This document shows, in pieces, positions 8,569-16,684 of a stretch of DNA of 64,000 nt. Numbering within the stretch: the stretch's first letter is position 1; every line of letters begins with the position of its first letter. The notes under the pieces were generated by a model, which saw only the letters and a list, made by a program, of their open reading frames with translations, searched no databases and had not been told where the DNA came from. Source of the stretch: Rhodococcus sp. 4CII (GTDB taxonomy: Bacteria; Actinomycetota; Actinomycetes; Mycobacteriales; Mycobacteriaceae); the NCBI RefSeq assembly GCF_014256275.1, contig NZ_JACCFE010000002.1:7503501-7567500 (forward strand), read 5' to 3'. Made by a program: the position numbers and the translations under genes.

Positions 8569-9482
8569 GGTCGAACCGCCTCTCGTACTTCGGTTTCGGG
8601 CTCTCGGACGTCGGATTCGAGCAGGGTCACATCGAAGTGCACGCTCCGGAACGGGTTGGTGAACCCGAGCTCGGTGGCTCGCTGCGGGTCGTCGACCACC
8701 GGGAACTCCCGGATCAGGCTCTCCTTGACCCCGAACACGACGTCGGAGTCGATGTACGGGGTGTCCTCGACGAACAGGTGCGTGGTGACCGGTTCGTGGC
8801 CGGGGGCGGTGACGATGAAGTGCACGTGCGCCGGCCGGTTGGGGTGGCGTCCGGTGACCGCGAGGAGATCCCCCACCGGTCCGTCGTCGGGGATGGGGTA
8901 GTAGCGGGGCACGATCGAGCGGAACCAGAACTTGCCCTCGTCATCGGCGGTGAACAACCCGCGCAGGTTCAACTCCGGTTGGATGCCGGGCTGCTGGACG
9001 TCGTAGAACCCTTCGGCGTTGGCCTGCCACACGTCGACCTTCGCCCCGGCCAACGGAGTACCGTCGGCGCTTGTGACCTGCCCGGTGACCAGGCACGGTT
9101 CACCGCCGCCGTCGAGGGCGATGGTGTCCCCGAGCTCGCGGGGCGGCGAATCGACCATGTGGAAGGGCCCGAGGACGGTCTGCTCGGTCGCGTGGTCGAG
9201 GGCCCGGTGATTGATGGTTTCCACCAGCATCGACACCCCGAGGACGTCGGAGAGCAGGATGAATTCCTGCCGCACATCGTTGCAGGTGTGCCCGGTACGA
9301 GTGAGGAACTCGATGCCCGTGTTCCATTCCTCCTCGGTGAGCTGGACGTCCTTGACGAAGTCGTGCAGGTGCCGGATCAGCGAGGTCAGGATCTCCCGCA
9401 GCCGAGGGTCGGTGTCGGCGCCCAGGCTCTCGATCACCACCTCCGCCGAGCGGCCTTCGGTGAACAATCCACGATCGGTCAT
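8565..9482 (-). CDS. Hydroxyquinol 1,2-dioxygenase
   Basis: A 305-residue intradiol ring-cleavage dioxygenase. The N-terminal dimerisation helix region (TRTGHTCNDVRQEFILL) and the catalytic domain with GPFHMVDSPPRELG, the Tyr ligands in GFYDVQ and PRYYPIP, and the His pair in RPAHVHF are all present, giving the full Fe(III) site of two Tyr and two His. It is closer to hydroxyquinol than to catechol enzymes in length and in its coupling to maleylacetate reductase. ATG at 9482; AAAGGAAA lies about ten bases upstream. It cleaves benzene-1,2,4-triol to maleylacetate. No hydroxylase producing this substrate is nearby. Confidence 0.9.
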   Translation of the reverse strand: MTDRGLFTEGRSAEVVIESLGADTDPRLREILTSLIRHLHDFVKDVQLTEEEWNTGIEFLTRTGHTCNDVRQEFILLSDVLGVSMLVETINHRALDHATEQTVLGPFHMVDSPPRELGDTIALDGGGEPCLVTGQVTSADGTPLAGAKVDVWQANAEGFYDVQQPGIQPELNLRGLFTADDEGKFWFRSIVPRYYPIPDDGPVGDLLAVTGRHPNRPAHVHFIVTAPGHEPVTTHLFVEDTPYIDSDVVFGVKESLIREFPVVDDPQRATELGFTNPFRSVHFDVTLLESDVREPETEVREAVRP

Positions 9483-9496
9483 CGGTTCATTTCCTT

Positions 9497-10222
9497 TCAC
9501 GGTGCGGTGTAGCCGCCGTCGACCGGCAGTTCGATCCCGGTGATGTAGCTGGCTTCGTCGCTGGCGAGGAACAGTGCGCCGTAGGCGATTTCGCGGGGAT
9601 CGGCGGCGCGCTTCATCGGAGTCGCCGCGATCACATCGGCGGTGATCGCGTCGTCCTGGGCCGCGATCATCGGGGTGCTGGCCAGCCCCGGGTGCAGGGA
9701 GTTGACCCGGATCCCGTCGTCGACATACGACAGTGCGGCGTTCTTGCTCATCATCCGCACCGCAGCCTTGCTCGCCTGGTAGGCCGAGACGCCGGCGGCG
9801 CCGACGATGCCCCAGATCGAGGAGACGTTGACGATCGCCCCGGCGTGCTGGGCCTGCATCGTCGGAATCACCGATCGCATGCCGTAGAAGACGCCGGTCT
9901 GATTGACCTCGATGATGTTGTGCCAGTCGTCGACGTCGATCTTGCCGATCGGTTCGTAGGAGCCGACCAGGCCGGCGTTGTTGACCAGGATGTCGATGCG
10001 CCCGTGGGCGGAGATCACCGAGTCGACGAGGCTCCCCCAACTCTCGAGGCGGGTGACGTCGAGCGGGTGGAAGGTGATGTCGGCATGCTCGAAGCCCTCG
10101 GGTTCGCGCACGTCGCCGACCACGACCTTCGCCCCTTCTTCGGCGAACAATTCCGCGGCGGCGCGGCCGATGCCGCGGGCCCCGCCGCTGATGATCGCTA
10201 CCTTGCCTGCCAATCGCCCCAT
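9497..10222 (-). CDS. SDR oxidoreductase (glucose/inositol-dehydrogenase-like)
   Basis: A 241-residue SDR with SGGARGIGRA, the NNAGLV motif, NVSSIWG and the YQASK active site, and C-terminal PVDGGYTAP. GAGGAC lies upstream of the ATG at 10222. It sits between the TIM-barrel gene and the dioxygenase gene with short gaps, so the three are almost certainly cotranscribed. It is the best candidate for oxidising a hydroxyl group of a ring or sugar substrate before or after the TIM-barrel enzyme acts; substrate is inferred from context only. Confidence 0.87.
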   Translation of the reverse strand: MGRLAGKVAIISGGARGIGRAAAELFAEEGAKVVVGDVREPEGFEHADITFHPLDVTRLESWGSLVDSVISAHGRIDILVNNAGLVGSYEPIGKIDVDDWHNIIEVNQTGVFYGMRSVIPTMQAQHAGAIVNVSSIWGIVGAAGVSAYQASKAAVRMMSKNAALSYVDDGIRVNSLHPGLASTPMIAAQDDAITADVIAATPMKRAADPREIAYGALFLASDEASYITGIELPVDGGYTAP

Positions 10223-10265
10223 TGCGATGTCCTCGTCTCTCGGTGATCTTTCGGGTGTGATCGGG

Positions 10266-11117
10266 TCAGCGGAGGAACTTCATCGTCGCTTCATACGCCG
10301 CCGGCACTGCTTCGCTGATGGGGAGCTTGCGGTACTCGGCGGACAGGATCTCCACGCCGTAGATGCCCTCGTATCCGGTCTTGCGGATCGCCTCGACGAA
10401 ACCGGCGACGTCGAGTTCGCCCTCACCGGGCAACCGGCGGCCGTTGAAGGTGTCGGCGATGATGTCGCCCTCGAAGTTCAGCGGCGCGTCGTCGAGTTCG
10501 ACGTCGAAGATGTACTTCGCCGGGATGTGGGCCAGGGTGGTGAAGTCGACGCCGGCTCGGGCGACGTGCCAGATGTCGATGAGCAGCCCACCGGCCGGGT
10601 GATCGGCCTTGGCGATGAACTCGAGCGCCTGCTGCGGGGTCTTGACGTTCACGAACGGCATCGGCTCGAACACCACCGTCGTTCCGGCGTTTGCAGCATC
10701 GGTGGACAGCTTTACGAATTCGGCGGCCATGTGGTCCGCATCGAATTCACCTCCGGTGAAGTCGCCCCCGACTTTGATGTGCCGGGCACCGAGCGCCTCG
10801 GCAGCGCGCAGCATGTCGGCGCGGACCTTGTCCGCGGCAGGGCGGCGATCGTCGGTGAGGAACCAGTTCTCCAGGAACTCGAGTTCGAGGTGCTCGATGC
10901 CGTTGTCGGCGAGCACGGACTTCAGCGTGGAGAACCCGTACTGCTCCTCGGCGTCGAGAAGGTCCAGGTAACCGACGCCGACACCAGTGAATCCGGCCTT
11001 CGCGGCGACCTCGATGCGCTCCTGGAAACTATGCGGACTGCGATCGTTCTCCGCGTTGCCGGCGTCTGCGTCGCCTGCTGTGGTCCATGTGCCTGCGATC
11101 AGATCGATCTTGCTCAC
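10266..11117 (-). CDS. TIM-barrel sugar isomerase/epimerase-like protein (IolE/IolI-type fold)
   Basis: A 283-residue xylose-isomerase-like TIM-barrel protein (AP_endonuc_2 family). The metal-site pattern is visible: Glu in VVFEPMPF, Asp and His in LLIDIWH, Glu/Asp in FDVELDD and Glu in YGVEILSAEY. The family contains 2-keto-myo-inositol dehydratase (IolE), inosose isomerase (IolI) and C-glycoside-cleaving enzymes. GTG at 11117 follows GGAAGGAAG; a TTG six bases upstream is an alternative. It is the first gene behind the second copy of the shared promoter, so it probably acts early in the pathway. The reaction is not determined by sequence. Confidence 0.83.
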   Translation of the reverse strand: MSKIDLIAGTWTTAGDADAGNAENDRSPHSFQERIEVAAKAGFTGVGVGYLDLLDAEEQYGFSTLKSVLADNGIEHLELEFLENWFLTDDRRPAADKVRADMLRAAEALGARHIKVGGDFTGGEFDADHMAAEFVKLSTDAANAGTTVVFEPMPFVNVKTPQQALEFIAKADHPAGGLLIDIWHVARAGVDFTTLAHIPAKYIFDVELDDAPLNFEGDIIADTFNGRRLPGEGELDVAGFVEAIRKTGYEGIYGVEILSAEYRKLPISEAVPAAYEATMKFLR

Positions 11118-11218
11118 GGTCAATCTTCCTTCCCTGGGAAATAGGCTTCTGCGCCTCGTGGCACAGATGTCGAGGATGTCAGAGCAACCAACCCAATCGT
11201 TCACTATGGCTGGAATCT

Positions 11219-11259
11219 GTGACTCCAATCATGCAAGTCGTGTAGTGTGATTGTCAACA
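11219..11259. promoter_or_regulatory. Divergent promoter/operator between TIM-barrel gene and regulator
   Basis: Contains GTGACTCCAATCAT (11219-11232) and GTGATTGTCAACA (11247-11259), the same two blocks as at 6010-6051. On the minus strand this gives TTGACA, 18 bases, CATGAT. It lies between the TIM-barrel gene and the divergent XRE-cupin regulator, as expected for an operator that the regulator uses for both its own gene and the operon. Confidence 0.65.
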
Positions 11260-11313
11260 TCGTTGAAGGATATGCACGGTTGCGCTGCAGTCTGAGTTAA
11301 GTCACAGTGGATA

Positions 11314-12021
11314 TTGAGCGTCAGCAACAGAACGGGGCATGTGGTGGATGATGAAATCGGCGTCGCTTTGAAACGGGCGCGCCTGGACAAGAAGATGTCC
11401 CTGCGTCAGGTCGCTGAGCAGCTCAACATCTCCACCAGCCTGCTCTCGCAGGTGGAGAACGGTAAGACGCAGCCGTCCGTGAAGACACTCTTCGGGCTCG
11501 CGACTGTCCTCGAGGTGTCCCTCGATGAAATCGTCACCGGTCGCAGTCTCGGCATTCAGCTTCCGCAGGACCGCGATGCCGCGGCGGGGATTCAGCGCTC
11601 CGCCGACAACCCCGTCCTCGAAATGGAGAACGGGGTCACCTGGCAGCGGCTCGCCACCGGTGGTCGCACCGACATCGAACCGCTCTACGTCACCTATCAG
11701 GCAGGCGCGTCCAGTTCGGTCGACGGCAAGCTGATGCGCCACGCCGGAGCCGAGTTCGCCTACATCCTCGAGGGTGTACTGCGGCTGAAACTCGACTTCG
11801 ACGAGCACGAACTCGGACCCGGGGACTCGTTCTGCTTCGACTCGAGCCGGCCGCACCTGTTCTACAACCCGGGGACGATAGCGACGCGCGGCGTCTGGTT
11901 CGTCTTCGACAACGCGCCAGCCGCACCCGACGTGAACTCGTTGCTCGATGCGCTCCGACCCACCAACGGGACCGGAAAGAGCCGCACCCACCTGCCGCTG
12001 TTCGGACAACCGGCCTCATAA
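11314..12021 (+). CDS. XRE-family regulator with C-terminal cupin domain
   Basis: Transcription factor of up to 235 residues. The N-terminal helix-turn-helix (about residues 15-70) contains LRQVAEQLNIS and SLLSQVENGKTQPS; the C-terminal cupin (about 130-210) contains GAEFAYILEGVLRL, GPGDSFCFDS and RPHLFYNPG and probably binds the inducer. The longest reading begins at the TTG at 11314; the GTGs at 11341 and 11344 are alternatives, and no Shine-Dalgarno site settles the choice. It is divergent from the catabolic operon and is the obvious candidate to control both shared-motif promoters. Confidence 0.85.
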   Translation: MSVSNRTGHVVDDEIGVALKRARLDKKMSLRQVAEQLNISTSLLSQVENGKTQPSVKTLFGLATVLEVSLDEIVTGRSLGIQLPQDRDAAAGIQRSADNPVLEMENGVTWQRLATGGRTDIEPLYVTYQAGASSSVDGKLMRHAGAEFAYILEGVLRLKLDFDEHELGPGDSFCFDSSRPHLFYNPGTIATRGVWFVFDNAPAAPDVNSLLDALRPTNGTGKSRTHLPLFGQPAS

Positions 12022-12187
12022 GCCCGTCCGCCCTCAGCGGCCACTACCCCCGCTGACCACACCTTTCCCGGCATCCCGCGCGCCTCATGCATACACGGGT
12101 GCTGTTGCGCGGGCTTCCGCATGCCCGCGCCACGAACAACAAATCCAACGGCCTACACACCGGGCGGCGCTGCCGAAAGGAACCGCG

Positions 12188-12907
12188 ATGACCAGAGCCG
12201 ACGACATCCCGGCCACCAAGACATCTGTCTCGATGCCGACGTCGCTCGTGCTGCTCATCGCAGCGGCCTGCGGCATCGTCGTCGCCAATCTCCACTACTC
12301 CCAGCCATTGATCGGTGAGATCAGCGAATCACTCGACCTGACGGCAGGGTCGGGAGCCGAGCAGGGCGGCTATTCGGTGCTGACCTTCCGGGTCCCCACC
12401 GAATCCGAGACCGCAGGCACGGTCAAACTGACCGTGCAGCTGCCGTCGCTGAAGTCGGCGCGCACCGAACCGATGCCCGGCTGGACGGCCACCATCGACA
12501 GGAACGCCGATCAGGCCACCGCGGTGACCTGGACCGCCGATGCCGGCACCCTGGTCGGCCCCGACCAGTTCGAGCAATTCGAGCTGGCCGCGGGTCCGCT
12601 GCCGAACCAGGACACGGTGTCCTTCCCCGCGGCGCAGACCTACAGCGACGGCACCGTCGTCAACTGGGAGCAACCGACCCCCGCCGGGGGCAGCGAACCG
12701 GAGTACCCGGCACCGACCCTGACCCTGGCAGCGGCATCCGGCAGCGAGACGGGCAGCGAGCACGGGGAGTTCGCGCACACCTCGGAGACCACCTCCACCG
12801 GTACCTCGGACACGTTGGCCCGGTGGTTGGGCGGGATCGGTCTGGTCCTCGGTGCGGTCGGGGCGCTCGCGGGCATTGCGGCGTTCGCGCGATCCCGGCG
12901 CTCCTAA
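12188..12907 (+). pseudogene. Chimeric ORF: MFS transporter N-terminus fused to YcnI/DUF1775 domain
   Basis: One open frame of 239 codons joins two unrelated proteins. Residues 1 to about 57 are the start of a major-facilitator transporter, with the first membrane helix and the motif VANLHYSQPL. From about residue 58 (near 12360) it becomes a YcnI-like DUF1775 domain starting at QGGYSVLTFRVP and ending with a C-terminal membrane anchor and SRRS tail. The YcnI part lacks its own signal peptide and the N-terminal His that binds copper in this family. The join is in frame and the ATG keeps an AAAGGAA site, so the fusion could be translated, with the MFS helix acting as a signal anchor. Best explained by a deletion or recombination. 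Confidence 0.8.
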
Positions 12908-13004
12908 CCCGCACACCCGTCGACCGGAAGCCCTTGGCCCGAGGGTCCGGGTTCCCGGCGGTCCGGGGTACGAGGCCCGGCAGCAGGGGCGGTAGTCTCG
13001 CGGG

Positions 13005-13535
13005 GTGAATTCACGGGTGGAGGTGCTCGCGCGGGTGCGCGGCGCCGTCGTGGGTTCGCTCTCCGGCGCGGTCAGCGTCGCCGCCCATGGCATCGGCGGC
13101 GGCGCGATGCCACCGAGCGAAGGTGCGCTGGTGCTGCTGCTCGCCGCCTGCGCCACGGTCGGCGTCGCGGTGGCCACGCTCCACGCGACCCGCCGGGACC
13201 GGCTGGTCCTGATCGGCGCGATCACCTCCGGTCAGCTGATCGGGCACACCACTTTGGCGGTGGCGTCCGAGCACACCCACAGCCTGGGCCTGTCCGCACC
13301 GATGATCGCCGCGCACGTCGGTGCGATCGCCGCGTCCGCGGTCGCGGTGCGGGCCGCTGAACGCGCCTGCCTGCGGGCGCTTGCGGCGGTGACCCGCATC
13401 CTGCTCACGGTGCTGGCCCCGCTCCGGGTCGATACCGGAACCTGGTCGGCGACACCGCTCTACCGGGCGAAGCTGTCGTTGTGGCTGCTGGTCAGCGCGG
13501 CCGCCGGCACCCGCGGCCCACCGGTGCTCGCCTGA
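13005..13535 (+). CDS. Small integral membrane protein of the YcnI cluster
   Basis: A 176-residue protein with four or five hydrophobic helices and scattered His residues (for example SEHTHSLG and AAHGIGG), a pattern seen in unnamed membrane proteins beside YcnI, PCu(A)C and PepSY genes in actinobacteria. GTG start. A role in copper handling is inferred only from neighbours. The C-terminus is rich in Gly/Pro and not conserved to my eye. Confidence 0.65.
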   Translation: MNSRVEVLARVRGAVVGSLSGAVSVAAHGIGGGAMPPSEGALVLLLAACATVGVAVATLHATRRDRLVLIGAITSGQLIGHTTLAVASEHTHSLGLSAPMIAAHVGAIAASAVAVRAAERACLRALAAVTRILLTVLAPLRVDTGTWSATPLYRAKLSLWLLVSAAAGTRGPPVLA

Positions 13536-13849
13536 GTCGACCCCGACACCGGACCCGGTCAGTGCGCGGCATCGCCCGATGCCACGGGCAGGACCCGTCC
13601 GCGAGGTTTCGACGTCCCTTTCCTCCCCGCCCCTGTCCGGCTCACCTGGTTCTGGGTCAGCCGCGGCCCGGGCGTGTCCCTCGGCGGCGCCGGCAGGATC
13701 CGAAAGCCCGGGTCCGGGCGCCGACCCAGCCCTGCGGCGACGCCGCCTGCCGACCCCACCCGAGTGATCGCCGCGCCCCAGTAGCGCCGGCACTCGTCGA
13801 GGGGTGTGCAGGTGACGGTCGCCCGCGCACACTCGAATCGAGATCGTCG
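13536..13849. other. Intergenic stretch, no gene recognised
   Basis: About 310 GC-rich bases before the PepSY gene. Frames run through it, but none shows a ribosome site or recognisable protein. It may hold the PepSY gene's promoter; none is evident. Confidence 0.4.
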
Positions 13850-15322
13850 ATGTCCCTTCCAGAGCTCGAACGCGACACCCCCGTCGCGGACACCCCCGTG
13901 CTCGCGGCGCCGGATTCCGCACCGCCGCGCAGGTTCCGGCCGCTGATTCTGCGGTTGCACTTCTACGCGGGCATCCTGGTGGCCCCGTTTCTGCTGATCG
14001 CCACCGTCAGCGGCGGCCTCTACGCCGTCGCCCCGACCATCGAACAGTTCGTCTACTCGCACTCTCTGCATGTCGACTCGACCGGCCCAGCGGTGCCGGT
14101 GGCCGACCAGATCCGCGCCGCCGAGCAGGTCCGCCCCGACCTCACCGTGGCGGCGGTGCGCCCCGCCACCGACCCGGGTGAGACGACCCGGGTGATCTTC
14201 ACCGACCCGTCGCTGGGGGAGTCCGAACGCCGCGCGGTGTTCGTCGACCCGGCCACCGCCCACCCGGTGGGCGAGCAGGTGGTCTACGGCAGCAGCGGGG
14301 CGCTGCCGATGCGCACCTGGATCGACCAGCTCCATCGGAACCTGCACCTCGGTGAGCCGGGCCGGCTCTACAGCGAGCTCGCCGCCTCCTGGCTGTGGGT
14401 GATCGCCCTCGGCGGGGTCTACCTGTGGGCGGCGCGCTCCCGCACCACCGGTGGTGCCCGGTTGTGGACCCTCGACCGCACCGCCCGCGGCCGTGATCGC
14501 ACCCTGAGCTGGCACGGGGTGGCCGGGATCTGGATCGCCGTCGGGCTGGTGTTCCTCTCCGCGACCGGCCTGACCTGGTCCACCTACGCCGGCCAGCACG
14601 TCTCCGACGTGCGGTCCGCGTTGAGTTGGACGACCCCGACAATCACCACCACCCTCGGCGACATCTCCGCCGCACCGGCCGGGGAGCACGCCGCACACGA
14701 GGGCATGACGCATGCGGCCGCCCCCGCCGCGGACATCACCGCAGCCAACGTCGGGCGCATCGACGCCGTCCTGGCGCTCGCCCGCGAGAACGGCATCACC
14801 GGCAAGGTCGAGGCCGGCATCCCGTCCAAGCCGGGCACCGCGTTCACCGTCGCGCAGACCCGCCAGCCCTGGGTGCTGTCCAACAACGCCATCGCCATCG
14901 ACGGAGCCACCGGCGCGGTCACGGACACGTCGTGGTTCGCGGACTGGCCACTGGCGGCGAAGCTGTCCGCCTGGGGAATCCAACTGCACATGGGCATCCT
15001 GTTCGGTCTGGCCAACCAGCTGGCGTTGCTCGCGCTGGCGGTCGCGTTGGTGTCGGTGATCGTCCGCGGCTACATCCTGTGGTGGCGGCGCCGCCCCACC
15101 CGAGGCACCCGCCGGGTGGGCCGCCCGCCGGTGCGCGGCGCCTGGCGGCGCATCCACCCGGCCGCGGCCGTGGCCGTCGCCGTGGCCGTCGCCGCGGTCG
15201 GCTGGTTCATCCCGCTCCTCGGCCTGAGCCTGCTCGGGTTCCTGCTGATCGACGCCCTGCTCGGCGGCGTCAACCGGGCGCGGGCCGGCCGCCGAGGAAG
15301 GACCACGGCCGAAACCGCGTGA
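13850..15322 (+). CDS. PepSY-domain membrane protein
   Basis: A 490-residue PepSY_TM protein. The first helix follows PLILRLHFYAGILVAPFL with its conserved His; a soluble PepSY domain follows; QLHRNLHLGEPGRL and LSWHGVAGIW mark later helices with further conserved His residues; the last helices form the C-terminus. A His/Met-rich insert lies in the middle (HAAHEGMTHAAA). ATG at 13850 has only a weak GAGAT upstream. Related proteins are iron/copper reductases or lie beside heme and copper import genes. It sits between a YcnI-type gene and a PCu(A)C chaperone gene, supporting copper handling at the membrane. Confidence 0.8.
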   Translation: MSLPELERDTPVADTPVLAAPDSAPPRRFRPLILRLHFYAGILVAPFLLIATVSGGLYAVAPTIEQFVYSHSLHVDSTGPAVPVADQIRAAEQVRPDLTVAAVRPATDPGETTRVIFTDPSLGESERRAVFVDPATAHPVGEQVVYGSSGALPMRTWIDQLHRNLHLGEPGRLYSELAASWLWVIALGGVYLWAARSRTTGGARLWTLDRTARGRDRTLSWHGVAGIWIAVGLVFLSATGLTWSTYAGQHVSDVRSALSWTTPTITTTLGDISAAPAGEHAAHEGMTHAAAPAADITAANVGRIDAVLALARENGITGKVEAGIPSKPGTAFTVAQTRQPWVLSNNAIAIDGATGAVTDTSWFADWPLAAKLSAWGIQLHMGILFGLANQLALLALAVALVSVIVRGYILWWRRRPTRGTRRVGRPPVRGAWRRIHPAAAVAVAVAVAAVGWFIPLLGLSLLGFLLIDALLGGVNRARAGRRGRTTAETA

Positions 15323-15354
15323 GGCGGCCCGGCCGCACCCGCAGTCACTGATAC

Positions 15355-15380
15355 CGGTGCCCGCCCCCGGGCGGGCACCG
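15355..15380 (+). terminator. GC-rich hairpin between PepSY and PCu(A)C genes
   Basis: Eleven-base arms CGGTGCCCGCC and complement around a 4-base loop, 33 bases after the PepSY stop. No U tract; it could be a terminator or a stabilising structure inside the operon. Confidence 0.45.
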
Positions 15381-15428
15381 ATGCCCCCGCATGCGCCCTG
15401 CGCATGCTCAACCGTGTGGAGTACCAAC

Positions 15429-15983
15429 ATGTCTCACTTTCACAACCGCTGGTCCGCTGGCGCCGTCGCCCTGTCCGCCGGCCTGCTGCTGGCCGGATGC
15501 GGCGGCCCCGACCACGACCGATCCACCGCCACCGAGGCGGATGCGGTGACCGTGTCCGACCAGTGGGTCAAGGCCGCCGATTCCGGGATGAGCGCCGCGT
15601 TCGCGCAACTGGCCAACACCGGGAGCGGCGCGGTGCGGATCGTGTCCGTGTCCAGCCCGGCATCGACCCGGATGGAACTGCACGAGATCGCCGCCGGCGC
15701 GGACGGCGCCACCGTGATGCGGGAAAAGCCAGGCGGCGTGACCATCCCGGCGGGCAGCACCCACCCCCTCGCCCCCGGTGGCGACCACCTGATGCTGATG
15801 GACCTGACCGCACCACTGACCCCCGGCGCCACCACCACGTTCACCCTCACCTTCGAGGACGGCTCCGCCACCACCTTCGACGCCCAGGTGCGCGACTTCT
15901 CCGGCAACCAGGAGAACTACGATCCCGCCGGCGGCCACGACACCACCCCCGCCGCCGTGACCGCACCCCGGCACGGTGGCTGA
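15429..15983 (+). CDS. Copper chaperone PCu(A)C-type lipoprotein
   Basis: A 184-residue secreted protein with a lipoprotein signal (LLLAGCGG; Cys lipidation site) followed by a PCu(A)C (DUF461) domain. The copper-site pattern is visible: Met/His in TRMELHEI, Met in TVMREK and the HLMLMDLT segment. It delivers Cu(I) outside the membrane, for example to cytochrome oxidase, in known systems. It overlaps the DyP gene by 8 bases, so the two were translated together. Confidence 0.85.
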   Translation: MSHFHNRWSAGAVALSAGLLLAGCGGPDHDRSTATEADAVTVSDQWVKAADSGMSAAFAQLANTGSGAVRIVSVSSPASTRMELHEIAAGADGATVMREKPGGVTIPAGSTHPLAPGGDHLMLMDLTAPLTPGATTTFTLTFEDGSATTFDAQVRDFSGNQENYDPAGGHDTTPAAVTAPRHGG

Positions 15984-16684
15984 GTCCACCACCCCACCCG
16001 CCCGCGGCCTGAGCCGGCGGCGCCTCCTCGCCGGGGGTGCCGCCGCGCTCGGGGCCGTGGGAGTCGGCTGGGGCGCACACGAAACCGCCGACCACCTCAG
16101 GCCCGACAGTCCCTCCGATGGTGGGCTGACCGAACCGTTCCACGGCCCCCACCAGGGTGGGGTTGCCACCGCGCCGCAGGCGCACGCCCAGTTCGTCGGC
16201 CTGGACCTGCGGGCGGGCGCGGACCGGGCCACGGTGGCGGGGCTGTTGAGGGTGTGGACCGAGGACGCCGCCCGCCTCACCGCCGGGACCCCGGCGCTCG
16301 CGGACACCGAACCCGAACTCGCCGCCACACCGGCCCGGCTGACCGTCACCGTCGGCCTCGGCCCCGGCGCATTCACCGCGGCATCGGTCGTCGACCGGCA
16401 GCCGTCGTGGTTGCGGCCGCTGCCCGCGTTCGGGATCGACGAACTCGACGACACCCGGTGGGGGCAAACCGATCTGCTGCTGCAGATCTGCGCCGACGAC
16501 CCGGTGGCGGTGGCGCACGCGGCGCGGGTGCTGATCAAGAACGTGCGGTCCCTGGTCGCGGTCCGCTGGTCCCAGCGCGGATTCCGCAACGCCCGCCGCA
16601 GCCGGCCGGCCGGCACCACCATGCGCAACCTGATGGGCCAGGTCGACGGCACCACCAACCCCGGCCCGACCGAGTTCGACTCCC
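15976..16684 (+). pseudogene. DyP-type peroxidase, cut by an insertion sequence
   Basis: The N-terminal half (about 236 residues) of a Tat-exported dye-decolourising peroxidase. A twin-arginine signal (SRRRLLAGG) is followed by the DyP domain, including QFVGLDLRAG, VTVGLGPG and the distal GQVDGT motif (GxxDG). The reading stops in family sequence at GPTEFD, where the insertion sequence begins at 16685; the C-terminal half with the heme-ligand His is missing. The remaining frame ends a few codons inside the IS. It cannot bind heme normally and is very probably dead. Confidence 0.88.

Noticed and set aside
13481..13849. Extension of the PepSY frame about 120 codons upstream
   Set aside because: The extra residues are Arg/Pro-rich and overlap the previous gene; the family start lies just after the ATG at 13850.
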